DNA of 64,000 bases from Aggregicoccus sp. 17bor-14 (GCF_009659535.1 NZ_VJZZ01000011.1:1-64000); one strand, 5' to 3'; shown: positions 34,486 to 43,587, counted from the first letter of the stretch. A program made the numbers and translations. The notes: a model not told the origin generated them from the sequence alone.

Positions 34486-35348
34486 GCGGGGGCGGAGGGA
34501 CGTAATCCCTCACCCCGTCCCTCTCCCAGGGGGAGAGGGGACAGGAGCTGCGCAGTGACTTCGCGGACGGCCTGGCGGGTCGCTTCGTCCTGCGTGTTCG
34601 GCGGCCAGGGCTGCTCTTGTTCCTCCACCATCCAGCGCGCCTCTCCGGGAGAGGACCAATGCTCGCGCGCGAGGATGCGCGTGAGGCGCTGGGCGCAGGT
34701 CTCCGGCGACTCCCACCCGCGCTTCACGAGCTTCAGGAGCCAGCCCACCGGGCCCGAGCGGGCCCCGAGCTCGGTGCGCACCACGCCGGGGTGCAGCACC
34801 ACCACGTCCAGCTCGGGGTGCGCCGCGGCGACGTCCCGCATCGCGAGCGCGAACGCCAGCTTCGTCGTGCAGTAGGTGCGCACGCTCGAGAAGTCCTCGC
34901 CCGTGGGCGTGCGCGCGGCGTCGAAGCGGCCCTTGATGAGCAGCCCTGCGCTCACCACCATCACCCGCCGCAACAGGCCCGCGTCCAGCAGAACCTGCTG
35001 CAGCGCCAGCGGCGCAAGGTGATTCACCCCGAACGCCTGCTCCAGCCCATCCGCCGTGAGGGTGCGCTTCGAGGGCCACACGCCCGCGTTGTGCACCAGC
35101 GTCGCGCCCGGCTCGACCGCCGCTGCGAGCCGCGCTCCCAGCTCCCTCGCTGCTGCGCGAAAGGAGAGGTCTCCCGGCATCACCAGGGCGCGGCCTCCCA
35201 GGGCCTCGATCTCCCTCGCGAGGGACTCGAGCTGCCCGCGGTCTCTCGCTACCAGCACCAGGCGCTGCCGGGGCCGCTCGCGCGCGAGCGACAACGCGAG
35301 TGCACGGCCGATACCACGCGACGCACCGGTGAGGATGAGGTCGGGCAT
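34470..35348 (-). CDS. Short-chain dehydrogenase/reductase
   Basis: A 292-aa SDR-family NAD(P)-dependent oxidoreductase. The cofactor motif TGASRGIGRAL is at residues 8-18; the NAG motif occurs as HNAGVWPS; the catalytic YCTTK (Tyr-x3-Lys) is at about residues 164-168. The substrate cannot be read. The C-terminal 20-25 residues (SPLPLGEGRGEGL...) are encoded by a copy of the 36-bp repeat and are not part of the fold. It is divergent from a TetR gene across a perfect palindrome, which suggests TetR control. It overlaps the end of the lipoprotein gene on the other strand by 16 bases. Confidence 0.9.
   Translation of the reverse strand: MPDLILTGASRGIGRALALSLARERPRQRLVLVARDRGQLESLAREIEALGGRALVMPGDLSFRAAARELGARLAAAVEPGATLVHNAGVWPSKRTLTADGLEQAFGVNHLAPLALQQVLLDAGLLRRVMVVSAGLLIKGRFDAARTPTGEDFSSVRTYCTTKLAFALAMRDVAAAHPELDVVVLHPGVVRTELGARSGPVGWLLKLVKRGWESPETCAQRLTRILAREHWSSPGEARWMVEEQEQPWPPNTQDEATRQAVREVTAQLLSPLPLGEGRGEGLRPSAPAQGTR
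34507..34542 (+). repeat. 36-bp palindromic repeat, copy at the SDR 3' end
   Basis: The copy reads CCCTCACCCC-GT-CCCTCTCCC-AGG-GGGAGAGGGGAC. It encodes the last residues of the - strand SDR protein and lies beside the end of the + strand lipoprotein gene. Confidence 0.85.
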
Positions 35349-35374
35349 GCGCTCACCCTAGCGAGCGCTCCGCA

Positions 35375-35397
35375 GAATTGGAAGAATCTTCCAATTC
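35375..35397. promoter_or_regulatory. Perfect 23-bp palindrome, probable TetR operator
   Basis: GAATTGGAAGA (35375-35385) and TCTTCCAATTC (35387-35397) are exact reverse complements around one central A. The site sits between the divergent SDR and TetR genes. TetR dimers bind such palindromes; repression of both genes is the expected outcome but is inferred. Confidence 0.8.
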
Positions 35398-35433
35398 GCG
35401 CCCCGGCGGCAGACGGCTAGGGTGCGCTGCGAG

Positions 35434-36051
35434 ATGAGCCCGGGACGACGCGACGGTGAGCAGAGGCGCGAGGCGCTGCTGGATGCAGCGCTGCACCTGT
35501 TCGTCGAGAAGGGCGTCCTGCACACCGGCATCGAGGACATCCGGAAGGCCGCGGGTGCGAGCCCCTCCAGCGTCTACCACCTGTTCGACGGGCTCTCCGG
35601 CCTCACGCTGGCGCTGCTCGTGCGCACCTTCGAGCGGCTCTTCGGCCACATCTCGGAGCGGGTGCTGCGCGCGAAGACCGCCGAGGCCACCGTGGTCGCG
35701 CTCGTTGACTCGCACCTCGAGTGGGTCCTCGCCCACCGCGACGAGGCGCGCTTCATGTACCAGGCGATGGCGCTCGAGCTCGGTGCGGATACGGCGACGG
35801 CGCTGGCGGCACGCAAGACGGAGCTGCTCGCTCCCGTCGTCGCGCACCTGCACCCTTTCATCGTCTCGGGCGCGCTGCCCCGCTGGTCTCCCGTGCTCTT
35901 CGACGTCGTGCTGCTGGGCCCCAGTCACGAGGCGTGCCGGCGCTTCCTCGCGGGCGCGGAGCTGGACCCGGTGTGGATGCGCAGCAACTTCCCGCGGCTC
36001 GCGTGGCGGTGCGTGGCGCCGGAGAAGAAGCGGAAGACGGGGGCGCGGTAG
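35434..36051 (+). CDS. TetR/AcrR-family transcriptional regulator
   Basis: A 205-aa repressor. The N-terminal DNA-binding part REALLDAALHLFVEKGVLHTG and DIRKAAGASPSSVYHLF is the TetR helix-turn-helix. The C-terminal ligand-binding part has no known specificity. I chose ATG 35434; GTG 35422 would add four residues. It is transcribed away from the SDR gene and the palindrome lies in the shared promoter. It probably senses a small molecule linked to the SDR substrate. Confidence 0.9.
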   Translation: MSPGRRDGEQRREALLDAALHLFVEKGVLHTGIEDIRKAAGASPSSVYHLFDGLSGLTLALLVRTFERLFGHISERVLRAKTAEATVVALVDSHLEWVLAHRDEARFMYQAMALELGADTATALAARKTELLAPVVAHLHPFIVSGALPRWSPVLFDVVLLGPSHEACRRFLAGAELDPVWMRSNFPRLAWRCVAPEKKRKTGAR

Positions 36052-36060
36052 GGCTCGCTT

Positions 36061-36096
36061 CCCTCACCCTTTCCCTCTCCCAGGGGGCGAGGGGAC
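36061..36096 (+). repeat. 36-bp palindromic repeat, copy after tetR
   Basis: The copy reads CCCTCACCC-TTT-CCCTCTCCC-AGG-GGGCGAGGGGAC, with one arm mismatch (GGGC for GGGA). It lies ten bases after the tetR stop in a convergent spacer. Confidence 0.8.
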
Positions 36097-36125
36097 GGCT
36101 TCGCCCGTGTTCATCCCTGTAGGCG

Positions 36126-36163
36126 CAAAAAGAGAGGGGCCCCGCGTGAGCGAAGCCCCTCTC
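36126..36163 (-). terminator. Rho-independent terminator for the metalloprotease gene
   Basis: On the - strand, GAGAGGGGC pairs perfectly with GCCCCTCTC (arms 36155-36163 and 36132-36140) around a 14-base loop, followed by CTTTTTGC. It stands 23 bases after the stop of the - strand protease gene. Confidence 0.8.
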
Positions 36164-36185
36164 GTGTCAGGGCCTCACGTCTGGG

Positions 36186-38174
36186 CTAGGGAGTGGGCGC
36201 GACGGTGGCATCGGCCCGGGCGGCGCTCGGGTCGAAGAAGTTCGGGAAGCGCGAGAGCGCCAGCGCGAACCGGAAGTTGAAGCGGGTGCTCTGCGTGAAG
36301 GTGGCGCCGTCCGGGGACGTGTACGAGAGCCCGAGGATGGGCACGTCGTTCGTCGCCCCGCCGCCGTCCAACCCGATGAAGAGCGGCTGGCCGCGCGGGA
36401 AGGTGGTGGGCAGGCGCAGCACGAGGAAGAGGTTCTGGATGTCCCCCTTCGCGATGCCGTAGCGCACGCGCAGGCCCAGCCCCAGCGGGTCGTTGAAGTT
36501 CCACACGCTGAAGTCGTCGTCCTGGCCCACGAAGTTGCGCACGCGGTCGAGCGGGCGCGCGAGGTCGATGGTCGCGCTCCCGTCCGCGTTCACCACGCCC
36601 TTGGCCAGGGTCGCCTCCGCGAACACCGGCACCACCGAGGCGAGGGGCACCGCGGTGTCGAACAGCGCCTGGTGGAAGAGGATGGCATCACCGGCCGCGA
36701 GGAGCTGCTCCTTCGGGATGCGCACCGCGTAGTAGGTCCCCGGTGCGCTGCCGGTGAAGCCCACGAAGTCGCGCGAGCCGAAGTTCGCGAGCACCGTCTG
36801 CTCGTTGGTCACGAAGTCGATGTGACGCGTGCTGCGCCCACTCAGCACCGCGACCGGCAGCGCGAGCCCCGGGCTGTACTCGAGGCTGCTGTCGAAGGGG
36901 TTCCAGAACTCCTCGTTGAAGTCCTGCTGCCCGAAGATGTCGCCGATCTGCGCGGTGAAGCTGATGGAGCCCGAGCTCACCGGGAAGCCGTCCGTGGCCT
37001 CGATGCCCACCGTGTACAGGCCGCGCCGGATGGGGATCGTGTAGCGCCCGTCGATGATGTTGAACTCGGGGCTGATGAGGTTCAGCTCGCCCGTCGCCGG
37101 GTCCAGCGAGAGCTGCGTGGTGCCGCTGTAAGCGCTCACCGTCGTCTCCTGGCCGAACGCGGTGACGCCGTACACGTGGGCGCCGGCCACCGGCTCGTCG
37201 TACACGCCGTGGCGCACGTTGCCCTCGATGAGGCCGTACTCGTCCGTGAAGCGGCGGTCTCCGCGCTGCAGCGCAGGGGGCCCCGAGCGCGCGCTGCCCT
37301 CGGGGTACAGGTAGGAGGCCCACGCGAGGTCGTCCTCCTCGAGCGAGCGGCCCTCGCGCTCGGCGACGACGTCCCCGGTGTCGATGAAGGGGAACATCGT
37401 GGCGCCGGTGCCGTCGCGCGCGCTCAGCTGGTTGATGGAGGTGTGGCTCAGGCCGATGGAGTGGCCGAACTCGTGCGTGGCCACGGTGCGCAGGTCCACC
37501 GAGAAGATCTCGTCGTCGATGTCCTGGTCGCGCACCGTGAAGCGGAAGCCCAGCGCGGGGTCCACGTTGAACTGCACGTCGTTGTCCAGGATGGTGCCCG
37601 CCTCGTAGAAGCCCGCCGGGAACTCGATGTCCCCGTCACCGTCCACGTCGCGGCAGGTGGAGATGCCGGCGGCCACGTCGCTGTCGCCGTCCCCGTCGAT
37701 GTCGTCACCAGGCTCGAAGACCGCGTCCGCGTTCAGGCTGGTGGAGGGCGAGGAGGCGATGGCTCCAAAGCCCGGCGGCGTGCGGAAGGTGAGCTCGTTG
37801 GTGAAGTCGAAGCCGCGCGTGCCCGGGTTCGACGTCGTCGTGGTGATGCGCGACTCGATGAACGAGGTGGGGATGTTGTTCCACTGGTCGAAGGACTGCT
37901 GGAACGCGGTGCGCGCCTGCGCCGCGGTGATGACGGGGGGGCCCAGGGGGTTGGGGATGGGGTCGAGCGTCGTGTTCATCGCGTACTGGATGGGCACGCA
38001 GCGCGTGTCCCACTTGATGCCGATGACCTTGGCGACGATCTGCCCCGGGATGGGGGAGGGAGCTCCCTCGGTGAAGTCGATGGTCTCCAGGCGGCCGCCG
38101 GCGAGGGCGGAGCTCGAGAGCGCGAGGGTGAGCAGGGCAAGGCGCAGCGGTGACGGGATTCGCGTGTGGTTCAC
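36186..38174 (-). CDS. Secreted matrixin-like zinc metalloprotease
   Basis: A 662-aa secreted protein. The signal peptide (RLALLTLALSSSALA) precedes the mature part. The zinc-binding motif HEFGHSIGLSH (His234, Glu235, His238, His244) matches the metzincin consensus HExxHxxGxxH. Before it, at about residues 145-185, are Asp/Gly-rich segments DDIDGDGDSD and DVDGDGDIE that resemble calcium-binding repeats. A long C-terminal region (about 300-662) has beta-rich parts, possibly Ig-like or carbohydrate-binding. The start is GTG 38174, with GAGGAG ten bases upstream. It follows the small secreted gene by 17 bases and is probably co-transcribed. Its role in predation or matrix turnover is inferred. 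Confidence 0.87.
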   Translation of the reverse strand: MNHTRIPSPLRLALLTLALSSSALAGGRLETIDFTEGAPSPIPGQIVAKVIGIKWDTRCVPIQYAMNTTLDPIPNPLGPPVITAAQARTAFQQSFDQWNNIPTSFIESRITTTTSNPGTRGFDFTNELTFRTPPGFGAIASSPSTSLNADAVFEPGDDIDGDGDSDVAAGISTCRDVDGDGDIEFPAGFYEAGTILDNDVQFNVDPALGFRFTVRDQDIDDEIFSVDLRTVATHEFGHSIGLSHTSINQLSARDGTGATMFPFIDTGDVVAEREGRSLEEDDLAWASYLYPEGSARSGPPALQRGDRRFTDEYGLIEGNVRHGVYDEPVAGAHVYGVTAFGQETTVSAYSGTTQLSLDPATGELNLISPEFNIIDGRYTIPIRRGLYTVGIEATDGFPVSSGSISFTAQIGDIFGQQDFNEEFWNPFDSSLEYSPGLALPVAVLSGRSTRHIDFVTNEQTVLANFGSRDFVGFTGSAPGTYYAVRIPKEQLLAAGDAILFHQALFDTAVPLASVVPVFAEATLAKGVVNADGSATIDLARPLDRVRNFVGQDDDFSVWNFNDPLGLGLRVRYGIAKGDIQNLFLVLRLPTTFPRGQPLFIGLDGGGATNDVPILGLSYTSPDGATFTQSTRFNFRFALALSRFPNFFDPSAARADATVAPTP

Positions 38175-38191
38175 GGGAAGTGCTCCTCGGC

Positions 38192-38785
38192 CTAGCGGCC
38201 CTTGCCTGCGGAGATGAGGGACTGGATGCGGGCCTTGAAGAGCGCGAGCGGCACCGCGCCCCCGTCCGCCATGCTGCTGTCCGTGACCGGCCCGAGCGCG
38301 CGCGCCGAGGGCGACGCCGGACGCAGGTTCACCCCGCGCAGGTCGCGGCTGACGAGCTTCTCGCCGCCCGCGCTCTGCACCACCGAGTACTTGCCCTGGC
38401 TGAAGCCCACCACCGTGTGCGCCTGCGCGATCGTCGGCTGCGGTCCGGTGAGGAAGAGGAAGACCTCCTCCTGCGTCCCGATGCGCGGCGCGCCCGGGTA
38501 GCTCATCGAGATGGGGAACTTGCGGTTCGCGTCCACGCCGCCCGGCAGCGCCACCGTGAGGCGGCGTGCGGGCGCGCCCTTGAGCGTCTCGCTCACCTCC
38601 ACCGTGACGAGCGTCACCAGCGCGCGGTCCACCCACGCGGACTTGGACTCGACTGCCCGGCCAATCACGATCTGCCGCGATTGCTCGACGAGCTGCTCGT
38701 CACTGAGCCTCACCGCCGTGGTGGCGGAAGCAGCAGTGGCGAGCACCAACAACGACACGGTGCACAACGGCAAAGCACGTCCCAT
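38192..38785 (-). CDS. Secreted conserved protein paired with the metalloprotease
   Basis: A 197-aa protein with a signal peptide (MGRALPLCTVSLLVLATAASA). The mature part contains QIVIGRAVESKSAWVDR and VTVEVSETLKGAP, a pattern seen in secreted beta-barrel-like proteins that sit beside metalloproteases. I do not recognise an enzyme. The start ATG 38785 has GGAGG upstream. The stop is 17 bases before the protease start. It may bind, chaperone or inhibit the protease; this is inference from position. Confidence 0.7.
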   Translation of the reverse strand: MGRALPLCTVSLLVLATAASATTAVRLSDEQLVEQSRQIVIGRAVESKSAWVDRALVTLVTVEVSETLKGAPARRLTVALPGGVDANRKFPISMSYPGAPRIGTQEEVFLFLTGPQPTIAQAHTVVGFSQGKYSVVQSAGGEKLVSRDLRGVNLRPASPSARALGPVTDSSMADGGAVPLALFKARIQSLISAGKGR

Positions 38786-38908
38786 GGGGACCTCCAGAGG
38801 TTGAAGTCGCTCGGTATACGGACGGGCGAGCAGCACCGGCAGAGGGTGCAGACCGGAGGTCGAGACGTCTGTTGGTGCTCCTACAGGTCCGGCGTTCTGC
38901 GGGGAGAG

Positions 38909-40465
38909 TCAGGCCTCGGCGGGCAGCGCGTGGTGCGTGCGCCACAGCGCGAGGTACGCCTCGGCCTCGCGCTCCCAGCGGCTGTCGTCCCAGCTGAGCT
39001 CCTGCTGACAGAGCGCGCGGATCGCGGGCAGCTCCGCTTCACCCCCGTGTGGCAGCAGCAGGCCGAGCCGAACCCGCCGCAGCAGGAGGTCCTCCAGGTG
39101 CACGACGCGCTCGTGGCGGGCGGCCCAGCGCAGCTCGGCCCAGAGGGTAGGCGTGCCGGGGATGGGCTGCAGTTCTTCCGCGCGCGTCTCGGAGACGAGT
39201 CTCGAGGCTGCTGCGCCGTAGCGGCCCTGCAGCCGCGCGCGCGCCGGGGCGGGGAGGTCCGCTGCGAGCGCAGGGGCGGCGTCGAGAAACGGGCCCTTCT
39301 TCTGCAGGCTCGCGAGCGCCGGTAGCCGCGAGCGCAGCGCCTGCAGTGCGTCCTGGGCGATGGCGCGGCAGGTGGTGAGCTTGCCGCCCGTCACCGTGAG
39401 CAGGCCGTCCTCCGCAAGCACGAGGTGATCTCTCGACTCCTTCGACGGGTCCCGCTCGCCGCTCGAGATGACCGGCCGCACGCCCGCGTAGCAGGAGCGC
39501 ACGTCCGCGCGCGTGAGCCCCAGCGAGGGGAACTCGGCCTGCGCTGCGGCCAAGAGGTACTCCACCTCCGCGGCGCTGATGCTCGGCTCGGTGTCGAGTG
39601 GAGTGGGGTGGTCCAGGTCCGTGGTGCCCAGCACCGTCGCCCCCTCCCACGGCAGCGCGCACACGAAGCGGCCGTCCCGCGCGAAGCGGAAGCTGACGCC
39701 GTGGGTGAGCGGGAAGCGCTCCGCGGAGAAGACGAGGTGGCTGCCGCGCAGCGGGCGCAGGCGCGGCGGGTGGGCGCGCAGCGCGTCTGCCCACGCGCCC
39801 GTGGCGTTGACGACGGCGCGCGCCCGGACCGTGGCCTCGTGGGCTCCGGCCGTGTCCTTCAGCGTGGCACCGACGACCTGACCGTCCTCGCGCAGCAGGC
39901 CCGTCACGCGCGCGTAGTTGAGCGCGGTGGCTCCTGCCACCGTGGACTCCTGGATGAGGCGCAGCACGAGCCGTGCGTCGTCCACCGTGGCCTCGGCGTA
40001 GGGGACGCCAACGAGGTCCGGCTCGTCCACGAGCGCAGGGACCAGGGCTCGCAGCGTGTTCGCGCGGTGGTTGCCGTCGGGGAGGGTGCCCTCGAGGAGG
40101 GCGTACGCGGCCACTCCGATGCGGCCCTGCCAGCGCTTGAGGCCCTCGCGGCGGTGGCTCGCGAGGAGGAAGGGGAGGGGCGTGACGAGGCCGTCGCCCT
40201 CGGCGAGGAGGCGCTCGCGCTCGCGGATGGACTCGCGCACGAGGCGCACGTCCCCCGTGGCGAGGTAGCGCAGCCCCCCGTGCACCAGCTTCGTCGAGCG
40301 GCTCGAGGTGCCCCAGGCGAAGTCGCGCTGCTCCACGAGGAGGACACGGAGGCCCGCGCGCGTGGCCTCGCGCTGGATGGATGCTCCCGTGATGCCGCCT
40401 CCGATGACGAGGAGGTCCCAGGTCTTCGTGGCCAGGTGGGACCAGTGGAGCTCGCGGTTCGACAT
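38909..40465 (-). CDS. glpD: FAD-dependent glycerol-3-phosphate dehydrogenase
   Basis: Oxidises sn-glycerol 3-phosphate to dihydroxyacetone phosphate and passes electrons to the quinone pool at the membrane. The 518-aa protein has the FAD-binding motif LLVIGGGITGASI (about residues 18-30), TSSRSTKLVHGGLRYL (DAO fold), the active-site neighbourhood GVRPVI, and a C-terminal GlpD domain. The start MSNREL at ATG 40465 was preferred over ATG 40474. It follows the alkyl-DHAP synthase gene, separated by 50 bases that contain one palindromic repeat. Supply of DHAP to that enzyme is plausible. Confidence 0.9.
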   Translation of the reverse strand: MSNRELHWSHLATKTWDLLVIGGGITGASIQREATRAGLRVLLVEQRDFAWGTSSRSTKLVHGGLRYLATGDVRLVRESIRERERLLAEGDGLVTPLPFLLASHRREGLKRWQGRIGVAAYALLEGTLPDGNHRANTLRALVPALVDEPDLVGVPYAEATVDDARLVLRLIQESTVAGATALNYARVTGLLREDGQVVGATLKDTAGAHEATVRARAVVNATGAWADALRAHPPRLRPLRGSHLVFSAERFPLTHGVSFRFARDGRFVCALPWEGATVLGTTDLDHPTPLDTEPSISAAEVEYLLAAAQAEFPSLGLTRADVRSCYAGVRPVISSGERDPSKESRDHLVLAEDGLLTVTGGKLTTCRAIAQDALQALRSRLPALASLQKKGPFLDAAPALAADLPAPARARLQGRYGAAASRLVSETRAEELQPIPGTPTLWAELRWAARHERVVHLEDLLLRRVRLGLLLPHGGEAELPAIRALCQQELSWDDSRWEREAEAYLALWRTHHALPAEA

Positions 40466-40475
40466 GGCTTGCAAT

Positions 40476-40511
40476 CCCTCACCCCGACCCTCTCCCAGAG
40501 GGAGAGGGGAC
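40476..40511 (+). repeat. 36-bp palindromic repeat, copy between two metabolic genes
   Basis: The copy reads CCCTCACCCC-GA-CCCTCTCCC-AGA-GGGAGAGGGGAC. It lies between the alkyl-DHAP synthase and glpD genes and could form a hairpin in the operon mRNA. Confidence 0.85.
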
Positions 40512-40515
40512 GGTG

Positions 40516-42120
40516 TCAGACGAGCTTCCCCGGGTTCAGGAGGCCATCGGGGTCGAAGGTGCGCAGCACGTTGCGGATGCTCTGCACGCCGAGCGCCCCC
40601 TTCTCCGCCTCGAGGTACGGCTTGTGGTCCGTGCCGACGCCGTGCTGGTGGCTGATGGTCGCTCCATGCGCGACCATCGCCTGGCTCGCGGCGGCCTTCA
40701 GCGCGGCCCAGCGCGCGTGGGTGTGCTCGGGGCTCGCGCCCAGCCGGAACACGAAGGTGGTGTAGAGGTTCGAGCCGCTCGCGTAGACGTGCGAGAGGTG
40801 CGTGAAGGCGAGCACCCGCTCACCCTCATGCGCGAGGGCCGTCTGCAGCGCGCCCTCCACCGCGGCGAGCACCGTGGGCACCTGGCTCCACGTCGTGGCC
40901 GTCTCCACCGTGTCCACGCCCCAGCCCGCCTCCCACGCCGCGTTGCGCAGGTAGGGCGCGCGAAAGCGTCCCTTGCGCCACTTGTCTCCGAGCACCGGCA
41001 CCCGCACCGCGCCATGGCGCGCGGCCAATGAGAGCGCATCCTTCAGCGCGAGCCCCGCGAGCCGGCGCGTCCCCGAGACGCCGAGCACCAGCATGCAGCG
41101 GCCTTCCCCCGCGCCGCGCAGCGAGAGGACGCGCCTGAGGAAGCCCACCGCTCGCGGGTGTCCCGCGAGCGCGAGGTTGATCGCCGTCTCCTGCGGCGTG
41201 CTCAGGCGCAGCATGCTCAGGGGCAGCGCGCTCTGGGCGAGCTCGCGCACGGCCGTGCGCGCCCGCTCCCAGTCCGGGAAGAAGAGCGCGTGGAAGGACT
41301 CGCGCTCGGGCAGCGGGGTGATGCGCACCGTGGCCTCGGTGAGCAGGCCCACGCGTCCCTCCGAGCCCAGCACCAGCTCGCGCACGTCCGGACCGGTGGA
41401 GGAGGAGGGGAGGGGCGGAAGGACGAGGCTGCCCACTGGGGACTCGAGCCGCCCGCCCGCGAAGGCGCTCTCGATGCGGCCGTAGCCCAGCGCCTGCTGG
41501 CCGCGCGAGCGCGTCGCAATCCATCCCCCCAGCGTGGAGTGCTCGAAGGACTGCGGGAAGTGCCCCAGCGTGTAGCCGCGCGCGCGCAGCTGCGCCTCGA
41601 GCCTCGGGCCGGTGACGCCGGCCTCGAAGGTGGCGAGGCGGTCCTCGTCCGAGAGGACGCACAGGCGCTGCAGCCGCTCGAGCGACACCGTGAGCACGGG
41701 CGCGGCGTCCGGCTCCACGTTCACGTGGCCCACCACGCTGGTGCCGCCGCCGTAGGGGATGAGCCGCGCGCCCACCCGGCGCGCGTACGCGAGCAGCGCG
41801 CGCACCTCCTCGGTGCACTCGGGGAAGGCGACCCCGTCCGGGAAGGCGGGCAGCCGGCCCGAACGCAGGGCGATGAGATCCGGAAAGCTCTGCCCCCGCG
41901 CGTGGCGCAGCCGCGCCTCGGGCTCGATGTTCACCAGCGCGTTGGCCGGCAGGCGCGAGCGGGGAACGGTGGCGAGCACCTGCGCGAGGCCCGCGTCCTC
42001 GGGCGGAGTGCCCGCGCCGACCGCGGCCTGCAGCGCCTCGACTGCCGTGGGCGGCAGCGCGTGGCTCACCGCCTCGGCTCCCCAGCCATTCCAACGCCGC
42101 ACGTCGTTCCCCCCGCTCAT
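40516..42120 (-). CDS. Alkyldihydroxyacetonephosphate synthase-like FAD enzyme
   Basis: The family forms the ether bond of ether lipids by exchanging the acyl chain of acyl-DHAP for a fatty alcohol. The 534-aa protein has an FAD_binding_4 domain (RLIPYGGGTSVVGHV at about residues 119-133) and the synthase signature HSTLGGWIATRSRGQQALGYGRIE, plus the active-site HQHGVGTDHKPYL near the C-terminus. Related lactate dehydrogenases lack this signature. Myxobacteria are known to make ether lipids. It is upstream of glpD on the same strand. Confidence 0.85.
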   Translation of the reverse strand: MSGGNDVRRWNGWGAEAVSHALPPTAVEALQAAVGAGTPPEDAGLAQVLATVPRSRLPANALVNIEPEARLRHARGQSFPDLIALRSGRLPAFPDGVAFPECTEEVRALLAYARRVGARLIPYGGGTSVVGHVNVEPDAAPVLTVSLERLQRLCVLSDEDRLATFEAGVTGPRLEAQLRARGYTLGHFPQSFEHSTLGGWIATRSRGQQALGYGRIESAFAGGRLESPVGSLVLPPLPSSSTGPDVRELVLGSEGRVGLLTEATVRITPLPERESFHALFFPDWERARTAVRELAQSALPLSMLRLSTPQETAINLALAGHPRAVGFLRRVLSLRGAGEGRCMLVLGVSGTRRLAGLALKDALSLAARHGAVRVPVLGDKWRKGRFRAPYLRNAAWEAGWGVDTVETATTWSQVPTVLAAVEGALQTALAHEGERVLAFTHLSHVYASGSNLYTTFVFRLGASPEHTHARWAALKAAASQAMVAHGATISHQHGVGTDHKPYLEAEKGALGVQSIRNVLRTFDPDGLLNPGKLV

Positions 42121-42198
42121 GGTGGGGCAGACTAGCGCAGCAGCGTGATTGGAGCGTGACGGGCGCGGCCGGCCGGACTGCCGAGCCCCGGGGCCGCC

Positions 42199-42900
42199 CT
42201 AGCTCTTGAGGCCCACGAAGATGTGCTGCACGTCGTCGTCCTCGTCCATGTCCGCGAGGAAGGCCTCGACCTCGGCCCGCGCCGCCCCGTCCAGCTCCAC
42301 CGGGTTCTTCGCGATCCACGCGAGCGCGCTGGACTGCACCTTCCACCCCGCGGCGCTCAGGGCCTTGCCCACCGCGTCCAGGTCCGTGGGGGCCGTGTAG
42401 AAGCGCGTCTGGCCCTCCTCACCCGCCTCGAGGTCCTGCGCCCCGGCCTCGATCGCCGCGGTCTCCGCGTCCGCGCCGTCCGCGGGCGGCGCGGCCTCGA
42501 TGACCCCGAGCCGGTTGAAGTCCCAGGACACCGCGCCGCTCGTCGCGATCTGCCCCTTCTTGAAGAGGATGCGGATGTTCGTGGCGGTGCGGTTCTTGTT
42601 CTCGGTGAGGCACTCCACGATGACCGGCACCTGGTGGGGCGCGAAGCCCTCGTAGGTGACGGTCTCGTAGTTCACCACCTCGTCGAGGAGCCCCGCGCCC
42701 TTCTTGATGGCGCGCTCGAGCGTGTCCTTCGGCATCGAGGCCTTCTTCGCCTGGTCCACCGCGATGCGCAGGCGCGAGTTGGAGTCGGGATCCGGCCCCG
42801 CCTTCGCGGCGACCATGATCTCCTTCACCAGCTTCGTGAACTTCTGCCCCTTGGCCGCCGCGTTCTCCGTGCGGCCCTTCTGCTTCCACTGTGCACCCAT
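42199..42900 (-). CDS. yebC: YebC/PmpR-family protein
   Basis: A 233-aa cytoplasmic protein of the YebC/TACO1 family, linked to relief of ribosome stalling and to transcription control. The family start [10 protein letters not shown] (usually GHSKWANIK) and the conserved [39 protein letters not shown] segments are recognised in pieces; [20 protein letters not shown] is the normal end. It follows a membrane-anchored gene by 15 bases. The usual neighbours ruvC/ruvA are not here. Confidence 0.93.
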   Translation of the reverse strand: MGAQWKQKGRTENAAAKGQKFTKLVKEIMVAAKAGPDPDSNSRLRIAVDQAKKASMPKDTLERAIKKGAGLLDEVVNYETVTYEGFAPHQVPVIVECLTENKNRTATNIRILFKKGQIATSGAVSWDFNRLGVIEAAPPADGADAETAAIEAGAQDLEAGEEGQTRFYTAPTDLDAVGKALSAAGWKVQSSALAWIAKNPVELDGAARAEVEAFLADMDEDDDVQHIFVGLKS

Positions 42901-42915
42901 GGGGAGAGTTCTAGC

Positions 42916-43587
42916 TCAGCGCCCGTTCTGGCGCAGCCACTCCCTGCGCCGCTGCTCCTGGCGCTCGCGGCGGGCCAGGGCGTCCGCCTCCTGCGCGGGC
43001 AGCTCCTCGAGCCGCGCGCGGTGCAGCTGGATGTTGAGCTGGTGCAGGCCCACGTCGCGCTCGGAGAGCCGGCCCACGCCGTCCGCGAGGATGCGCTCGG
43101 ACAGCGCGATGTAGTCCTCCGAGAGCTGCCGCCGGTACGCGTAGTAGGCGTGCACCTCCTCCTCGGTGGCCTCGTTCGCCTGCACCTTGCCGAAGAGCGT
43201 GTTCACTCGCGCCGCCTCCTGCTCGCGGGCCTGCAGCACGGCGGGGTCTTCCGTGGGCACCGCGTCCCTCCAGTAGCGATTGTCCGGAAGCTCCCTGCGC
43301 AGCCGTTCGAGATCCACCGTGTACCCGAGCCCGGGCAGGGCCTCGTCATCGCCCGGAGGTGCAGCCGCGGGCGCGCTCGCGGGACGCTGCGCGAGCTGCG
43401 CCGGGGCGGCCGGTGCTGCGGGCGCGGCGGGCGCGGCGGGCGCCGGCACAGCGGTCACAGCGGGAGGACGTGCCGAGGCCACGGGCGGAGGTGCGGCCGG
43501 CGCGCGCGCCGTGACGACGCCCAGCCCTGCCACCGTGCACAGCGCCACCACCGCCAGCCAGAGGAACCGCTTCGAGCGAGGGTTCAT
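42916..43587 (-). CDS. Membrane-anchored protein with Ala/Pro linker and helical domain
   Basis: A 223-aa protein. A single N-terminal membrane segment ([20 protein letters not shown]) is followed by an Ala/Pro-rich linker of about 60 residues, then a helical periplasmic or cytoplasmic domain with many Glu/Arg/Gln residues. The family is not recognised. ATG 43587 ([10 protein letters not shown]) is the natural start; the frame is open farther upstream. yebC follows 15 bases downstream on the same strand. Confidence 0.75.
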   Translation of the reverse strand: MNPRSKRFLWLAVVALCTVAGLGVVTARAPAAPPPVASARPPAVTAVPAPAAPAAPAAPAAPAQLAQRPASAPAAAPPGDDEALPGLGYTVDLERLRRELPDNRYWRDAVPTEDPAVLQAREQEAARVNTLFGKVQANEATEEEVHAYYAYRRQLSEDYIALSERILADGVGRLSERDVGLHQLNIQLHRARLEELPAQEADALARRERQEQRRREWLRQNGR

